From contig JALIGW010000004.1 in assembly GCA_023053685.1 (NCBI GenBank), forward strand, positions 83,882,154 to 83,946,153: a DNA stretch of 64,000 nt. Direction: 5' to 3'. Position numbers and translations under genes: made by a program. Every line of letters begins with the position of its first letter. The first letter of the stretch is position 1. The notes under the pieces were generated by a model. The model had not been told where the DNA came from, made no database searches, and saw only the letters and a list, made by a program, of their open reading frames with translations. Positions 32,363-42,034 of the stretch are shown here, piece after piece. Source of the stretch: Diadophis punctatus similis (lineage: Eukaryota > Chordata > Lepidosauria > Squamata > Dipsadidae).

Positions 32363-33488
32363 CACACTCTCTCAAATAATTTGAACTATGGATTTTCCCC
32401 ACGGTCTACTAGTTCTCCATCCATCCTTGAATTGACAGAAAACTGTACCACCATGAAAATTGCTGCCCCTGTTTGTGACCTCTCGTGCCTCCGATTGTCT
32501 CCGTTCCTATTTGCCCTCCATGGTAAAGGGTGACAAAGTCTAACTGTCAAGATTGAACTGTTTCCCTTCTTTCAAAGCGCAGAGATCGTGAGAGCCTGGA
32601 AACCATCAAGGTCACCCCTGCAGGTGCTGGAGAAAGAGGCGGACTGTTCCCATAACAAACAGACGTTTCATTATTGGACAATGGGATCACCCAGGGGCAG
32701 AGAGAAGGGGGAAGCCGTTGTTTAACTAGGCAAGCATTTGCGCAGGAAAACCAGAGCTGGTTTTGTTCGTTCAGTACCAATACGGCGTATCCAATAAAGT
32801 TTCACTTTTCGGAATGCAAATCTCCCAAGAGTGTTTCCTTGTTTTGGGTTCGCTGGGTAGACAGTTGACACATCGAAGCTGACCTTGGATAGTGTTTGCA
32901 GGAGGGAGGACCAGTCGGCAATGACTTGAACATGTCTAACTTCTCTGCTGGGAATGAGATGACAACCAGAGCAGAAAGAGAAGAGGTTGCTAGGTTGCGT
33001 TTGTGCTAAATGTAGGTGCAAGAGGAGAAATGTCAGTTGTGTTGAGAAGACCTTATTTTTTTGCGAGTCTTACAGCTCTGCTTTCCCACAGGATCTCCTG
33101 AGCAACAGACTGCTGGGTTTTGCATCAACCATCTCTCTCCTTCTGCACACTTTTCCTAGTTTGGTTAGGTATGTATTCCTGCTTTGATCCCTGTAGTCAA
33201 AGCAAAAGAGAATGGATCGGCAACCTGTCAACACCTACCATTTCTCATTGATGGCCTGGCCTGGCTGTCCTCAAAAATAAGACATTTATAACCCTGGATT
33301 GCCTTTGAACTACAGCGGTGAGAGCCAAGTGAAGTACTGATTAAAGTGATAGTGAATATCCTGGTGCAAGCTCACCTTGAATCATGATGTCGTGGGTATG
33401 GATTGTGCATAAAGCTTTACTTCTCTTTGTCGTGTTCTCATCATACGCTAAATAAAAGGGATCCTAGGGCTCACTGGGGCATTGATAA
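32363..33488. other. No recognised feature
   Basis: About 1.1 kb with no recognisable repeat or gene. Confidence 0.3.
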
Positions 33489-33489
33489 T

Positions 33490-33556
33490 AACAGAATCAC
33501 AGAGTTGGAAGGGACCTTAGAGGTCTTCTAGTCCAACCTCTTGTTCAGGCAGGAAG
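33490..33556 (-). mobile_element. CR1 3'-terminal fragment
   Basis: ACAGAATCACAGAGTTGGAA to CCTCTTGTTCAGGCAGG, reverse complement of CR1 terminus. Confidence 0.88.
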
Positions 33557-33566
33557 CCCCTAGACC

Positions 33567-33635
33567 AGGGGTGTCAAACTCGATTTCGTTGAGGGCTGCA
33601 TCAGGGTTGTGTTTGACCTCGGAGGGCTGAGGGGA
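33567..33635 (+). mobile_element. hAT MITE fragment (CAGGGGTGTCAAACTC family)
   Basis: CAGGGGTGTCAAACTCGATT and GCATCAGGGTTGTGTTTGAC, one end of the 1409-1780 family. The rest is absent and the sequence passes directly into a LINE fragment. Confidence 0.75.
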
Positions 33636-33800
33636 GGGAGCTTTTGATCGAGTGGGATCCATTCTAAGACTGCCTTGGTCCACCGGCCACCAGTTCTTCT
33701 TGCTATGTGGCCAGCCCGTTTCCATTTCCATTCTTTTACTCTCTTGATGGCATCGTATACTTTCGTTTGTTTTCGACCTGCACATGGATTAGAGAACAAA
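33636..33800 (-). mobile_element. RTE/BovB-like LINE ORF fragment
   Basis: Minus-strand translation reads YDAIKRVKEWKWKRAGHIAR, RWTKAVLEWIPLDQK, the WAGHIAR/RWT..VLEW motif pair near the C-terminus of RTE/BovB-type ORF2. It is short and joined to an unrelated MITE end. Confidence 0.65.
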
Positions 33801-33913
33801 TGAAATTACTGAGACTATAGATCAGATTATCCAGTGAGTTGGAGAGTTGCTTCAGTAAAGGCAACAACAGATCTGGCTGGGGGCCCACAAGACACTTTAA
33901 TTTTGCCTGCTCC

Positions 33914-33918
<5 letters not shown>

Positions 33919-33996
<78 letters not shown>

Positions 33997-34191
33997 CCTC
34001 TGTCTCTCTCTGTGTGTGCCTCTCTCTGTGTCTCTGTCTCTCTGTCTCTCTCTTTCTCTGTCTCTGTCTCTGTCTCTCTCTGTCTCTCTTTTCCCTCTGT
34101 CTCTTTCTCTCTCTTTCTCCCTCTGTCTCTCTGTGTCTCTGTCTCACTCTGTGTGTGCCTCTCTCTGTGTCTCTGTCTCTCTGTCTCTCTG

Positions 34192-34222
<31 letters not shown>

Positions 34223-34286
34223 TTCTGTGTCTTTCTCTGTCTCTCTGTCTGTCTCTCTCTCTGTTTATCTGTCTCTCTCTGTCTCT

Positions 34287-34325
<39 letters not shown>

Positions 34326-34332
34326 CGCAAAG
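33919..34332. repeat. (TC)n/(TCTG)n block ending in (TG)n(CG)n
   Basis: Begins with about 36 pure TC units, passes through irregular TCTCTGTCTC repeats, and ends with TGTGTG and six GC dinucleotides (34316-34328). Long Ser/Leu-rich frames in both strands are translations of this repeat. Confidence 0.95.
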
Positions 34333-34847
34333 GTGTGTGAACTCAGCCATTACAATTTGTGTTCACTGAAGTCAGCTCATTGTGCTCACCCAGGAAAGCA
34401 CATTCAAGCCTGCACAGATCTTTGCAATACGTGAGGCCATATTTTTTTGGTCCCTTCAACTGTGACATTGTTCTCTTGACATTCTTTTTAGAATAGAAAA
34501 TCAGACGATTCTTCATCTCTTTTTATTCTTTGTGGAGGCTCTACTACCCTTGTGTTATCCCTGCTCTTCTTTACACGGCTCTAAACTAGTATTGTAAGTT
34601 CCTCTCGAAACAATACCATAAAGAATGTTAACCAATATTTATATTAGATGAAAGGGGGAAATATATTGCCTCTTTAATATTCCTTTGAAAATGACAGGGC
34701 CTTTTCACTTAACACCAAGAACAGTTTTGCGTGGTTGCTAAAGGGGCCTCTGGGGAAGATAAAAGCAAAGACTCCAGATGACAGAATTGAAACCAATGTC
34801 TCGAGCGAGTTGGAACTGAACAAATATTGAACATTCAGGTTATAAAG
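34333..34847. other. No recognised feature
   Basis: About 515 bp, nothing recognised. Confidence 0.25.
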
Positions 34848-34849
34848 TA

Positions 34850-35481
34850 CCGTATTTTTGGAGTATAAGACGCACCTTTTTCCTCCCTAAAAGTGGCTGA
34901 AAATTGGGGTGTGTCTTATACTTCGAATGTAGCTTTTTTTCCAGCCCTAACTAGGTGCTAACAGATCTTCCCAGCTCTTACGTTGCAGGCTTTTTCATTG
35001 TTACTCTCTCCAAAGAATGTTTTTCCAGCCCTAAGTCTTTGCAGGGTTTTTTTTCATTGCTCTACTTGCTCCAAAGAAGGTTTTTTCCAGCCTTAACCAG
35101 GTGCTAACCATCTTCCCAGCTCTTACCAGCTTGCAGGCTCTTTCATTGTTACTCTCTCAGAAGAAGGTTTTTCCAGCCCTAAGTCTTTGCAGGGTTTTTT
35201 TTCATTGCTCTACTTGCTCCAAAGAAGTTTTTTTCTAGCCCTAACCAGGTGCTAACCATCTTCCCAGCTCTTACTGGCTTGCAGGCTCTTTCATTGTTAC
35301 TCTCTCAGAAGAAGGTTTTTTTAAGTCCTAACCAGGGGATAAAATAATGTGCTGAAGCTGACCAGACTAAGGACGCTAGCCAGATGAATACCTGGTAGGC
35401 AGATTGTTTTCCCCTATTTTCCTCCTCAAAAACTAAGGTGCGTCTTATACTCCGGTGCGTCTTATACTCCGAAAAATACGG
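34850..35481 (+). mobile_element. TA-flanked MITE (CCGTATTTTT ... GAAAAATACGG)
   Basis: Terminal inverted repeats of about 28 bp: left CCGTATTTTTGGAGTATAAG, right complement CCGTATTTTTCGGAGTATAA, each followed by GACGCACC. It is flanked by TA on both sides (34848-34849, 35482-35483), as expected for Tc1/mariner-type target duplication. The interior holds about 2.7 tandem copies of a 147-bp unit. The right terminal motif itself is duplicated. No transposase. Confidence 0.85.
34937..35330 (+). repeat. 147-bp tandem repeat inside the TA MITE
   Basis: CCAGCCCTAACTAGGTGCTA-type starts occur at about 34941, 35087 and 35235 (spacings about 146 and 148). Each unit includes TCTTCCCAGCTCTTAC, GCAGGCTCTTTCATTG and a second half CCAGCCCTAAGTCTTTGCAG. 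The third unit is partial. Confidence 0.85.
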
Positions 35482-35534
35482 TAGGTTGAGTCACATCGAG
35501 GCAGGCAAAAGAAAATATATTCTGAACTTCAATC

Positions 35535-35630
35535 TGTTGGAAGGAAAACCCGTCTGGTTCGGTTCCAAGCCGGGAGAAAAGACGCTGAAAACAACATGGA
35601 GGCGGATTGGAAAGAAAGTTTAATGATGAA
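35535..35630 (-). mobile_element. ERV-like LTR 3'-end fragment
   Basis: The minus strand reads ACTTTCTTTCCAATCCGCCT, then GCTTGGAACCGAACCAG and ends TTCCTTCCAACA, closely matching the last ~95 bp of the LTR-like element at 59400-59786. The upstream part is replaced by a CA repeat. Confidence 0.6.
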
Positions 35631-35634
35631 GCAG

Positions 35635-35636
<2 letters not shown>

Positions 35637-35698
<62 letters not shown>
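35637..35698. repeat. (CA)n microsatellite
   Basis: About 30 pure ACAC units. Confidence 0.97.
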
Positions 35699-36150
35699 CG
35701 TGCAGTTCTGCACCAGCTGAACAACCAGCCGAGTGAGAGGAAGTGTTCTTATGTGGTTCTGTGGTTTTTTTTTTTTTGAAGTTTGGGATTTGTGCAATAT
35801 GGGCTTTGTGTTTCTAAAGAGGGTGGTGGGCAATTCCCATGGAGGCTGATGGCTGATGTCCTGTGCTGGATTTTGGGTGAGGGTCTGCTTTGCTATAATC
35901 CTATTACTCGGCTTTTGTTAGCTGTCAAACTTTGCTGCAAGGAGTTTCGAAATATCCTGTCTTGAATGGGCTTATTTGCTTTGCTTATGAATGGGGCCAT
36001 CTAGACAGTCGGCTTCCCCTTTCAATAAGCTCTTTATCTCCTTAAGTGCCGGCATCTGCTGTGGGCTATTAAGAAAGACTGTGGGGGGGGGCTGTTTTCT
36101 GCCTCTTAAGAATATGTTTCCCCATTTCTCCTTTGGGGAAATATAATAAT
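35699..36150. other. No recognised feature
   Basis: About 450 bp, nothing recognised. Confidence 0.25.
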
Positions 36151-36151
36151 T

Positions 36152-36386
36152 GAACCGCGGTTAGAGGCAGTACTGCAGGTCACTTTAGCTGACTGTGATC
36201 CGCAGGTCAGCGGTTCAAATCTCACCGGCTCAAGGTTGACTCAGCCTTCCATCCTTCCGAGGTAGGTAAAATGAGGACCCAGATTGTTGGGGGCAATGTA
36301 AATATATACATTGCTTAATGGTGTAAACCGCTTAGAGAGTGCTTGCACTGTGAGGCGGTATATTAATCTCACTAAATAAATAAATA
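36152..36386 (+). mobile_element. tRNA-derived SINE, variant subfamily
   Basis: tRNA-like head with GGTTCAAATCTCACCGGC (B box), body CCTTCCATCCTTCCGAGGT and AATGAGGACCCAGATTGTTG. The 3' end differs from the other copies: CTTGCACTGTGAGGCGGTAT and an AATAAATAAAT tail. Confidence 0.85.
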
Positions 36387-36604
36387 TTCTGCCTCTTTTA
36401 ATATTTCCCAAAATATTTTATCATTCTAGTGGGGGGGGGGGTTTCCCACAAATCCATTAGTGATTTGTGGAAACACAGGTAGAAAATGAGGGGAAGTTTC
36501 CTCACTAGGCCATTTCAAGGAGGGATTTATGGATGATGGGGTTCTTGGTAGAGAACATGAGCCATCAAGTTCAGAAGGATTTTCCTGCCACCGGCAAGTC
36601 TAGC

Positions 36605-37330
36605 AAAAATGTTTAAAAATATGTCTGCCAAATGTTAGAAATGTAACCAGATGCCAGGTACATATTATCATATGTGGTGGACATGTATGAATGCAAGAAA
36701 AAACTGGACAAACATACATACATGGTTGGAAAAGATGATTAAGCAGCATATAGATTTAAAGCCAGAAATATTTCTGTTAGGTATAATACCAGAAAGCTAT
36801 GATAAAGGGACTATGTACTTAGCAGGGGTGGGATTGAGCCGGTTCGGACTGGTTCGGGCGAACCAGTAGTTATGGCCAGTGGCTGGACCCACCCCGGTGC
36901 TATCGCATCGTATACAATTGCCGTGTTTTTGACACAGCGCGCATGTATGCAAGGCATGCATGTGAGCATAGCTATCCTGTCCTATACAATTGCCGTGTTT
37001 TTGATGCAACGTGCATGTGCGCAAGGCGCGCACGCACATTTTTGATTCTGGGCGAACCTGTTGTTAAATTATGTGAAGCCCACCTCAGACTTAATGCTAC
37101 ATATATTGACTGCAGTGAGAATTGTATTTGCACAATATTGGAAAAATGAGAACATCCCATCAGATGAAAGCATAATTTGGAAAACATTGGATTGTGCAGA
37201 GATGGATAGACTGACACTGAAAATAAAAGATAAAGGAGATACACAGAACTACCCAACATGGGATACGTTTTATCAATGGTTAGAGATAAGAGGTAGAAGT
37301 TAGATGAAGAAAGATTATAAGCGAAGGATT
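36605..37330 (+). mobile_element. L1 ORF2 C-terminus split by a hAT MITE
   Basis: Plus-strand translation reads QMPGTYYHMWWTC (cysteine/histidine region of L1 ORF2), EIFLLGIIPESYDKGTMYL. After the MITE it resumes with LTAVRIVFAQYWKNENIPS, CAEMDRLTLKIKDKGDTQN and WDTFYQWLEIRGR. The MITE lies at 36823-37087. Confidence 0.88.
36823..37087 (+). mobile_element. hAT-type MITE inside L1
   Basis: Starts CAGGGGTGGGATTGAGCC and ends GAAGCCCACCTCA. The flanks GTACTTAG (36815-36822) and GACTTAAT (37088-37095) are a degraded duplication. The body contains a ~75-bp near-duplicate (CTATACAATTGCCGTGTTTT twice, near 36909 and 36981). Confidence 0.8.
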
Positions 37331-37671
37331 GATTTAACCATGAGGGTTTATTATATGTTTATTATCAATATGATTTAATATTAACAATTAAGTATTAATA
37401 TTATGTTGAGAAAATACTGTTATTATATGATCACTGCTAATGAACATTATTATTATTAGGATGGTGACTATTGCTCAAACTAACTGTAACCAGACAACAC
37501 ACTGTTTATATAGATCTCAAATTGTTGCTCTTTCCTGATATAGTAAAAAAAAAAGATGAAGAAAAAAAAGATGAAGAAATATTATTGTTATGCACATGTA
37601 AAAGATTAACGTTGTTTATCACTATAAGTATGCAAGTCAAATGAACATGATCATAAATAAGCTAATATAAC
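37331..37671. other. AT-rich, possibly L1 3' UTR
   Basis: About 340 bp of AT-rich sequence with repeated TATTA words directly after the L1 stop; may be L1 3' UTR. A-rich repeat AAAAAAGATGAAG occurs twice near 37550-37580. Confidence 0.35.
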
Positions 37672-37950
37672 CAGAGGTGGGATTCACATAATTTACCTAC
37701 TGGTTCGCCCAGCACTGAAAATGTGAGCGAGCGTGCACACGCACACTCGCTTCACGAGCACACACACCTTCCATGCATGCGCGTGGCCTTCGGCAAATGC
37801 ACTTTGCTCGTGCATGTGGCTTGCACGCATGCACGTGGCTTAGAAAACGTGGCTAAATAGGATGGCATAGCGCTGGGGCAGGTGGGCAGGCCCGGGCTCA
37901 CCCGCAGGTCACTACTACCGATTCGCCCGAACCGGTCCGAACCGGCTAAA
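37672..37950 (+). mobile_element. hAT-type MITE, right end lost
   Basis: Starts CAGAGGTGGGATTCACATA. The interior GCATAGCGCTGGGGCAGGTG and ATTCGCCCGAACCGGTCC match the 3118-3378 element. The right inverted end is missing after GAACCGGCTAAATAT. Confidence 0.82.
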
Positions 37951-38067
37951 TATAAATATTAATATTGCTATAATTACTATGCATATTATTGTTATTATTA
38001 GTAGTATATTGGTTGCTTTTTGGATAAAATGAAATGCCTGGACAATACACTATTTCCTAAATATCTA

Positions 38068-38116
<49 letters not shown>

Positions 38117-38155
38117 GTGATGGTGGTGGTGATGATGATGATGATGATGATGATG
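38068..38155. repeat. (GAT)n microsatellite
   Basis: About 29 GAT units with a central GGT-rich interruption (38117-38132). Confidence 0.97.
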
Positions 38156-38760
38156 TTCATCTATCGTGTTCGAAGAGGACCTTGACATCTATATTGGGGG
38201 GGGGATGTCAAGAATTGGATTAAAGTGAGGGAGAGGTGCGCATAGTCGGCCTCACTCTCTCTTCCCAGATTCCATCTTGCTCCAAATAGCAGGACAAGAG
38301 TCGAGACAGTTGGAGATGGGCTGGGCGCAGTGGTTGACCAGGGCGTCTTTCGTGTCTTGCCGTGCTCTTAGCGTACCACATCGCTTGCAGAGACCGCCTT
38401 CATGACCGTTGTCCTACTCTAGTAGATTTCATCCGCTCAGTCCACCGGAATCTGTCTTCACATGCTCGGGATAGACAAGTCCCTATCTCACCGAAGGTCA
38501 ATGACCCAACGGCTACTCTCAACCTGGTTTGGCCAGCCTGTCGAAGCTGTTGCCCGGGGTGTGGCCGCTGCGCATGCTACAGCTGCTAGGAGCCACAGGT
38601 GAGAGCTGAGTGACAGGTGGGGACCAAAGGTGAACAAGCTGCCCTAAAAGCTGCCCTAAAATGAGCTGCCGTAAAAGGACAGGACATGCCCCTACACCAG
38701 AGGTGCTACCCCTCCCTGAGCACCCCATACACCCCAAATATCTATATATAAATAAATAAA
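38156..38760. other. Unidentified GC-richer segment, possibly an unknown repeat
   Basis: About 600 bp following the GAT array, richer in GC and CpG than the surroundings. It starts TTCATCTATCGTGTTCGAAG and contains a GGGGGGGG run and a triplicated GCTGCCCTAAAA motif (38639-38675). It ends near an AAATAAATAAAA run, which suggests a retroposon tail. I cannot name it. Confidence 0.4.
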
Positions 38761-39129
38761 AGAAGAATTCTCCCGTTCCTACAAGGAGTGACATCATGTT
38801 CAACGACATCATCATGCAGGTGGCATTTCCCAGGCTTTTAATGGAACACTATGCTCCTCCATAGCATTACCAGATGTGCTCAGAAGCAAAGCGCTTGAGA
38901 TTCGTTGTCATGAAGCCTTCGCTAAGAAATATCTTTAAACCGTGGCTCAGTGTGTGTCTTGGTTAATTGAACCCATGCCTCTCTCTTTCCCACTCCAAGA
39001 GCTTTTTCTGGCACAGAAAGACAGAATATCATGCCCATATTTGGTTGACGGATAGGCCTTGTCTTCGTGCCACGGTTTCTCCGCAACGGATGAGCCGGTT
39101 CACTGCTGGCTGGGGCACATCACTGCCTG

Positions 39130-39481
39130 TGAAGCTAAGAATTGTGGAACCTCTGCACACTTACGACTGGATTTCAGACTTAAGACCATTGCAGCATCCA
39201 TATGGTCACGTGGTCAAAATTTGGAAGCTTGGCAACTAGTTCATATTTGTCACAGTCGCAGTATCCCGGGGTCATGTGATCCCCTTTTACGACCTTCTGA
39301 CAATCAAAATCGAGGGGGCGATGCCAGATTCACTGAACAATCGGGTTACTGACTTCATAGCTGTCATGATTCACTTAACAACCAGGACAAGAAAGGTGGT
39401 AAAATGGGACAAAACTCATTTAACAACTGTCTCGCTTAGCAACATCATTTTGAGGTTCAGTTGTAAGTCAAGGACCACCTG
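39130..39481 (-). mobile_element. CTCGACTTACGAC-family MITE, right half
   Basis: CGACTGGATTTCAGACTTA ... GTCATGTGATCCCCTTTTAC ... TTGTAAGTCAAGGACCACCTG. It ends with the complement of the family's left end. The left end is missing. Confidence 0.8.
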
Positions 39482-39499
39482 GAGATTCTCAGTCATCCA

Positions 39500-39702
39500 G
39501 TTGTCCCAAAGGTGCTTTTTCAAAAGGCAACTAGACTTTGTTTTTCCTTGAAGACGTTTCGCTTCTCATCCAAGAAGCTTCTCCGGTTCCGAACTGAGCT
39601 GAACTCACATGAACTAAAGAAGCTTCTTAGATGAGAAGCGAAATGTCTTCAAGGAAAAACAAAGTCTAGTTGCCTTTTGAAGAAGCACCTTTGGGACAGA
39701 TA
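39500..39702. repeat. Long inverted repeat, arms ~80 bp
   Basis: The left arm (about 39503-39585) includes CCCAAAGGTGCTTTTTCAAA, CCTTGAAGACGTTTCGCTTC and ATCCAAGAAGCTTCT. The right arm (about 39618-39700) is its near-complete reverse complement. The spacer is about 30 bp. The arm sequence is a dispersed vertebrate repeat; here two copies face each other. Confidence 0.92.
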
Positions 39703-39802
39703 CATGGAGATGTTTGCAGACCTCAACTTGTGCTCCTAATCTCCTGTCTAGCTATTCCTTGCAATTTTTCTTTATGCTTTATGCCACGGATCTCCAACCA
39801 TG

Positions 39803-40452
39803 CAGAGGTGGTATTTAGCTGGTTCATACCGGTTCGGGAGAACTGGTAGTAGTGACCTGCCGCCCACCCGCTCCGGCGCTATGCCGTCCTATTTAGGCAT
39901 GTTTTGAAGCCGCGCGTCTCAGGGTTCCAAGTAACACCCCCAACGCAATAAGACTCCAAGGCTTGGAACTTCTCCAAAGTTCCATTTGATTACAGATGTC
40001 ATATTGGCACATCTGGGAAAACCCAAATCTGAAATCTTCCGGGTTTTTATCTACCCAAACGAAAGTGCAAGTCCCTACCCAGCACCCACATGTCCATCAC
40101 ACGATCCATTCAGGCACCGTCCAAAACTGAAGATGCCTCCCAATTGCTTCATCGCAGCTGCCGGGCACAGCGGCCTTGACTTCCTGGAAAGAATGTTATT
40201 TAGACTACTACATATCACCTCCTCTATATAATTCCCCCTCCCAGTAGAAAATGTGGCAGGCCTGAATACAAAAAGGTAAAAGATGGCTTCCAGGCCTGAC
40301 AGTGCGCATGTGTGCAAGCTGCGCGCGCGAGCAAACCGCAGGTGCGGAAGGCTGAGCACATGCATGGAAGGGGCACGTGTGAGTGAAGCAAGTGCGCGCG
40401 CATGTGCTCACTTTTGCGAACCAGTAGGGAAAATAAGTGAATGCCACCGCTG
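39803..40452 (+). mobile_element. Middle hAT MITE of the nest
   Basis: Starts CAGAGGTGGTATTTAG and ends AATGCCACCGCTG. Flanked by an exact 8-bp duplication, CAACCATG, at 39795-39802 and 40453-40460. The interior matches 3118-3378 (GCCGTCCTATTTAGGCATG, CACTTTTGCGAACCAG). It contains the solo LTR. Confidence 0.92.
39917..40301. mobile_element. Solo LTR, innermost of the nest
   Basis: 385 bp interrupting the MITE. The ends TCTCAGGG and GCCTGACA are consistent with a TGTCAGG...CCTGACA inverted pair with one mutation. Flanking 5-mers GCGCG (39912-39916) and GTGCG (40302-40306) look like an LTR-type duplication with one change. No internal viral genes are present, so it is a recombined solo LTR. 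Orientation and family are undetermined. Confidence 0.7.
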
Positions 40453-40585
40453 CAACCATGGCAACCTTAAGACTTGTGAATTTCAACTCCTGGAGTTCCT
40501 CAGACAGCCATGTTGGTTGGGGAATTCTGGGAGATGAAGTCCGGAAGTCTTAAAATTGCCAAAGTTGGAGACCCGTGCTTTATGC

Positions 40586-41091
40586 TTCTCTGACTTCAGG
40601 ATTGAATTATTCCTCAACATCTACTTCAACTTCAGTCATTTTAGAAATCCTTTGTTTCTAAAAATGACTCCTTCAGTTCGCCTCAGGGCGATTGCTTACT
40701 CTCTTCCATTATGTCTCTCCTCACCTGGGACAGGCCCTCAGAAGCCGAGAGATTAATGGGGATTCTGATTTATATCACCCTCTCCAGCTACGGGGCGCTG
40801 ACTTTAGCAATCCAGATAAGGAAAAGAGAGGCCCCAAGGAGCTTTTAGTCTAAATTAAGACTGGGTGGAATTATGCAAACACGTAGAAAGGAGAAGAGAT
40901 GGAGAGAGATATCGGGATTCACAGCAAGTCAAAACTGAGTGTAAACAAACAGTACTTCTCTGCCTGTTGACTCATTTTTAAAAAAATAATTCCTCAGTGG
41001 ATGCTTTTGGGTGAAAATAAATATCCCAGGGATTTTCTCTAGCCAGGCACTTACTATACACTTCAGAATCGGTACGAGTGGGAGGGATTTG
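40586..41091. other. No recognised feature
   Basis: About 505 bp, nothing recognised. Confidence 0.25.
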
Positions 41092-41558
41092 CTGGAATGC
41101 TGCATCCAGTTTTGGTCCCCACATTACAAAAAAGATGTGGAGACTTTGGAAAAAGTGCAGAGAAGAGTAACTAGGGATGATTAAAGGACTGAAGACTAAA
41201 ATATATGAAGAACGGTTTGGGTTTGACTAGTCTAGAGAAAAGAAGGACTACGGATGACATGGTAGCAGTATTCCGGTATTTGAGGGGCTGCCCCAAAGAA
41301 GAGGGGGTCAACTTATTTCCCAAAGCACTTGAAGGCAAGAGAAGAAACAATGGATGGAAACTAATCAAGGACAGAAGCAACCTGGAATTAAGGAGAAACT
41401 TCCTAACAGTGAGGACAATTAACCAGTGGAACGACTTGCCACCAGAAGTTGTGGCTGCTCCATCACTGGAGGCTTTCAATAAAAAAACTGAATAAACATT
41501 TGTCTGAAATGGTTTAGGGTTTCCTGGTTGAACAAGGGGTTGAGCAAGCAATATTCTG
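41092..41558 (+). mobile_element. CR1 LINE, ~465 bp 3' end
   Basis: Starts with GGAATGCTGCATCCAGTTTT (the coding region for the GMLHPVLVPTL-like RT thumb segment). It continues through RRTTDDMVAVFRYLRGC, EGVNLFPKALEGKRRNNGWK, RRNFLTVRTINQWNDLPPEVV. The final residues are altered by an A-run frameshift near 41480. The 3' terminus is short. Confidence 0.92.
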
Positions 41559-42034
41559 ATTAAATTGAGATAGAAGGGAGAAGTTGAGGTGATGTTGATT
41601 GGATGTTGAGTCCCAATGAGTTGAGAAACTGCTCAGTGCATTCCCCCACCTCCATCTGTCATCAAGGCCTGTTAACTCTTTGGAAGAAGCTGCAACATGA
41701 TGGCAAGCTCAAGGGGCATGCTTTGCAGGTCCATAAGTCTCTCAAATACCTGTCTTTCAACGCTGACTCCAGCCGAGGAAACAGAAAGAAAAACAGCACC
41801 TGGGGGGCGACTTTCTCTGCTGAAAGATTGAGCTCCATAAACCCCCCCCCCAAAAAAATCTGGGATCTTGCATTCATTTGCAGGTACTCCAGAGATAAAA
41901 CATGCCTGGGTTTTCTCATACTTTCTCCCTCACATACACGCTGACCTACATTCGCTCACGTTTAAAAATAGAGTGCACGTTCCTTTGGAATAGTCTTCAA
42001 GGTGGTTGGCACGTCTGCTTCTGCTAGAACAGAA
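41559..42034. other. No recognised feature
   Basis: About 475 bp including a C-run/A-run (41843-41858). Nothing recognised. Confidence 0.25.

Larger units (their letters stand above)
39785..40577 (+). mobile_element. Outer hAT element of a triple nest
   Basis: Starts CACGGATCTCCAACC and ends AGTTGGAGACCCGTG. Flanked by an exact 8-bp duplication, CTTTATGC, at 39777-39784 and 40578-40585. After removing the nested MITE its own length is about 135 bp, with the TTCAACTCCTGGAGTTCC core. Relatives: 7876 and 16655. Confidence 0.9.

Noticed and set aside
33834..34434. Long SLSLS/CVCV frames
   Set aside because: Translation of (TC)n and (TG)n.
35637..35698. (CA)n as promoter Z-DNA
   Set aside because: Alternating CA can form Z-DNA, but nothing nearby indicates a promoter; treated as an ordinary microsatellite.
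39560..39660. Hammerhead ribozyme in the long inverted repeat
   Set aside because: The GATGAG...GAAAC words are present but core positions equivalent to C3 and U4 are changed and stem II would have about one base pair.
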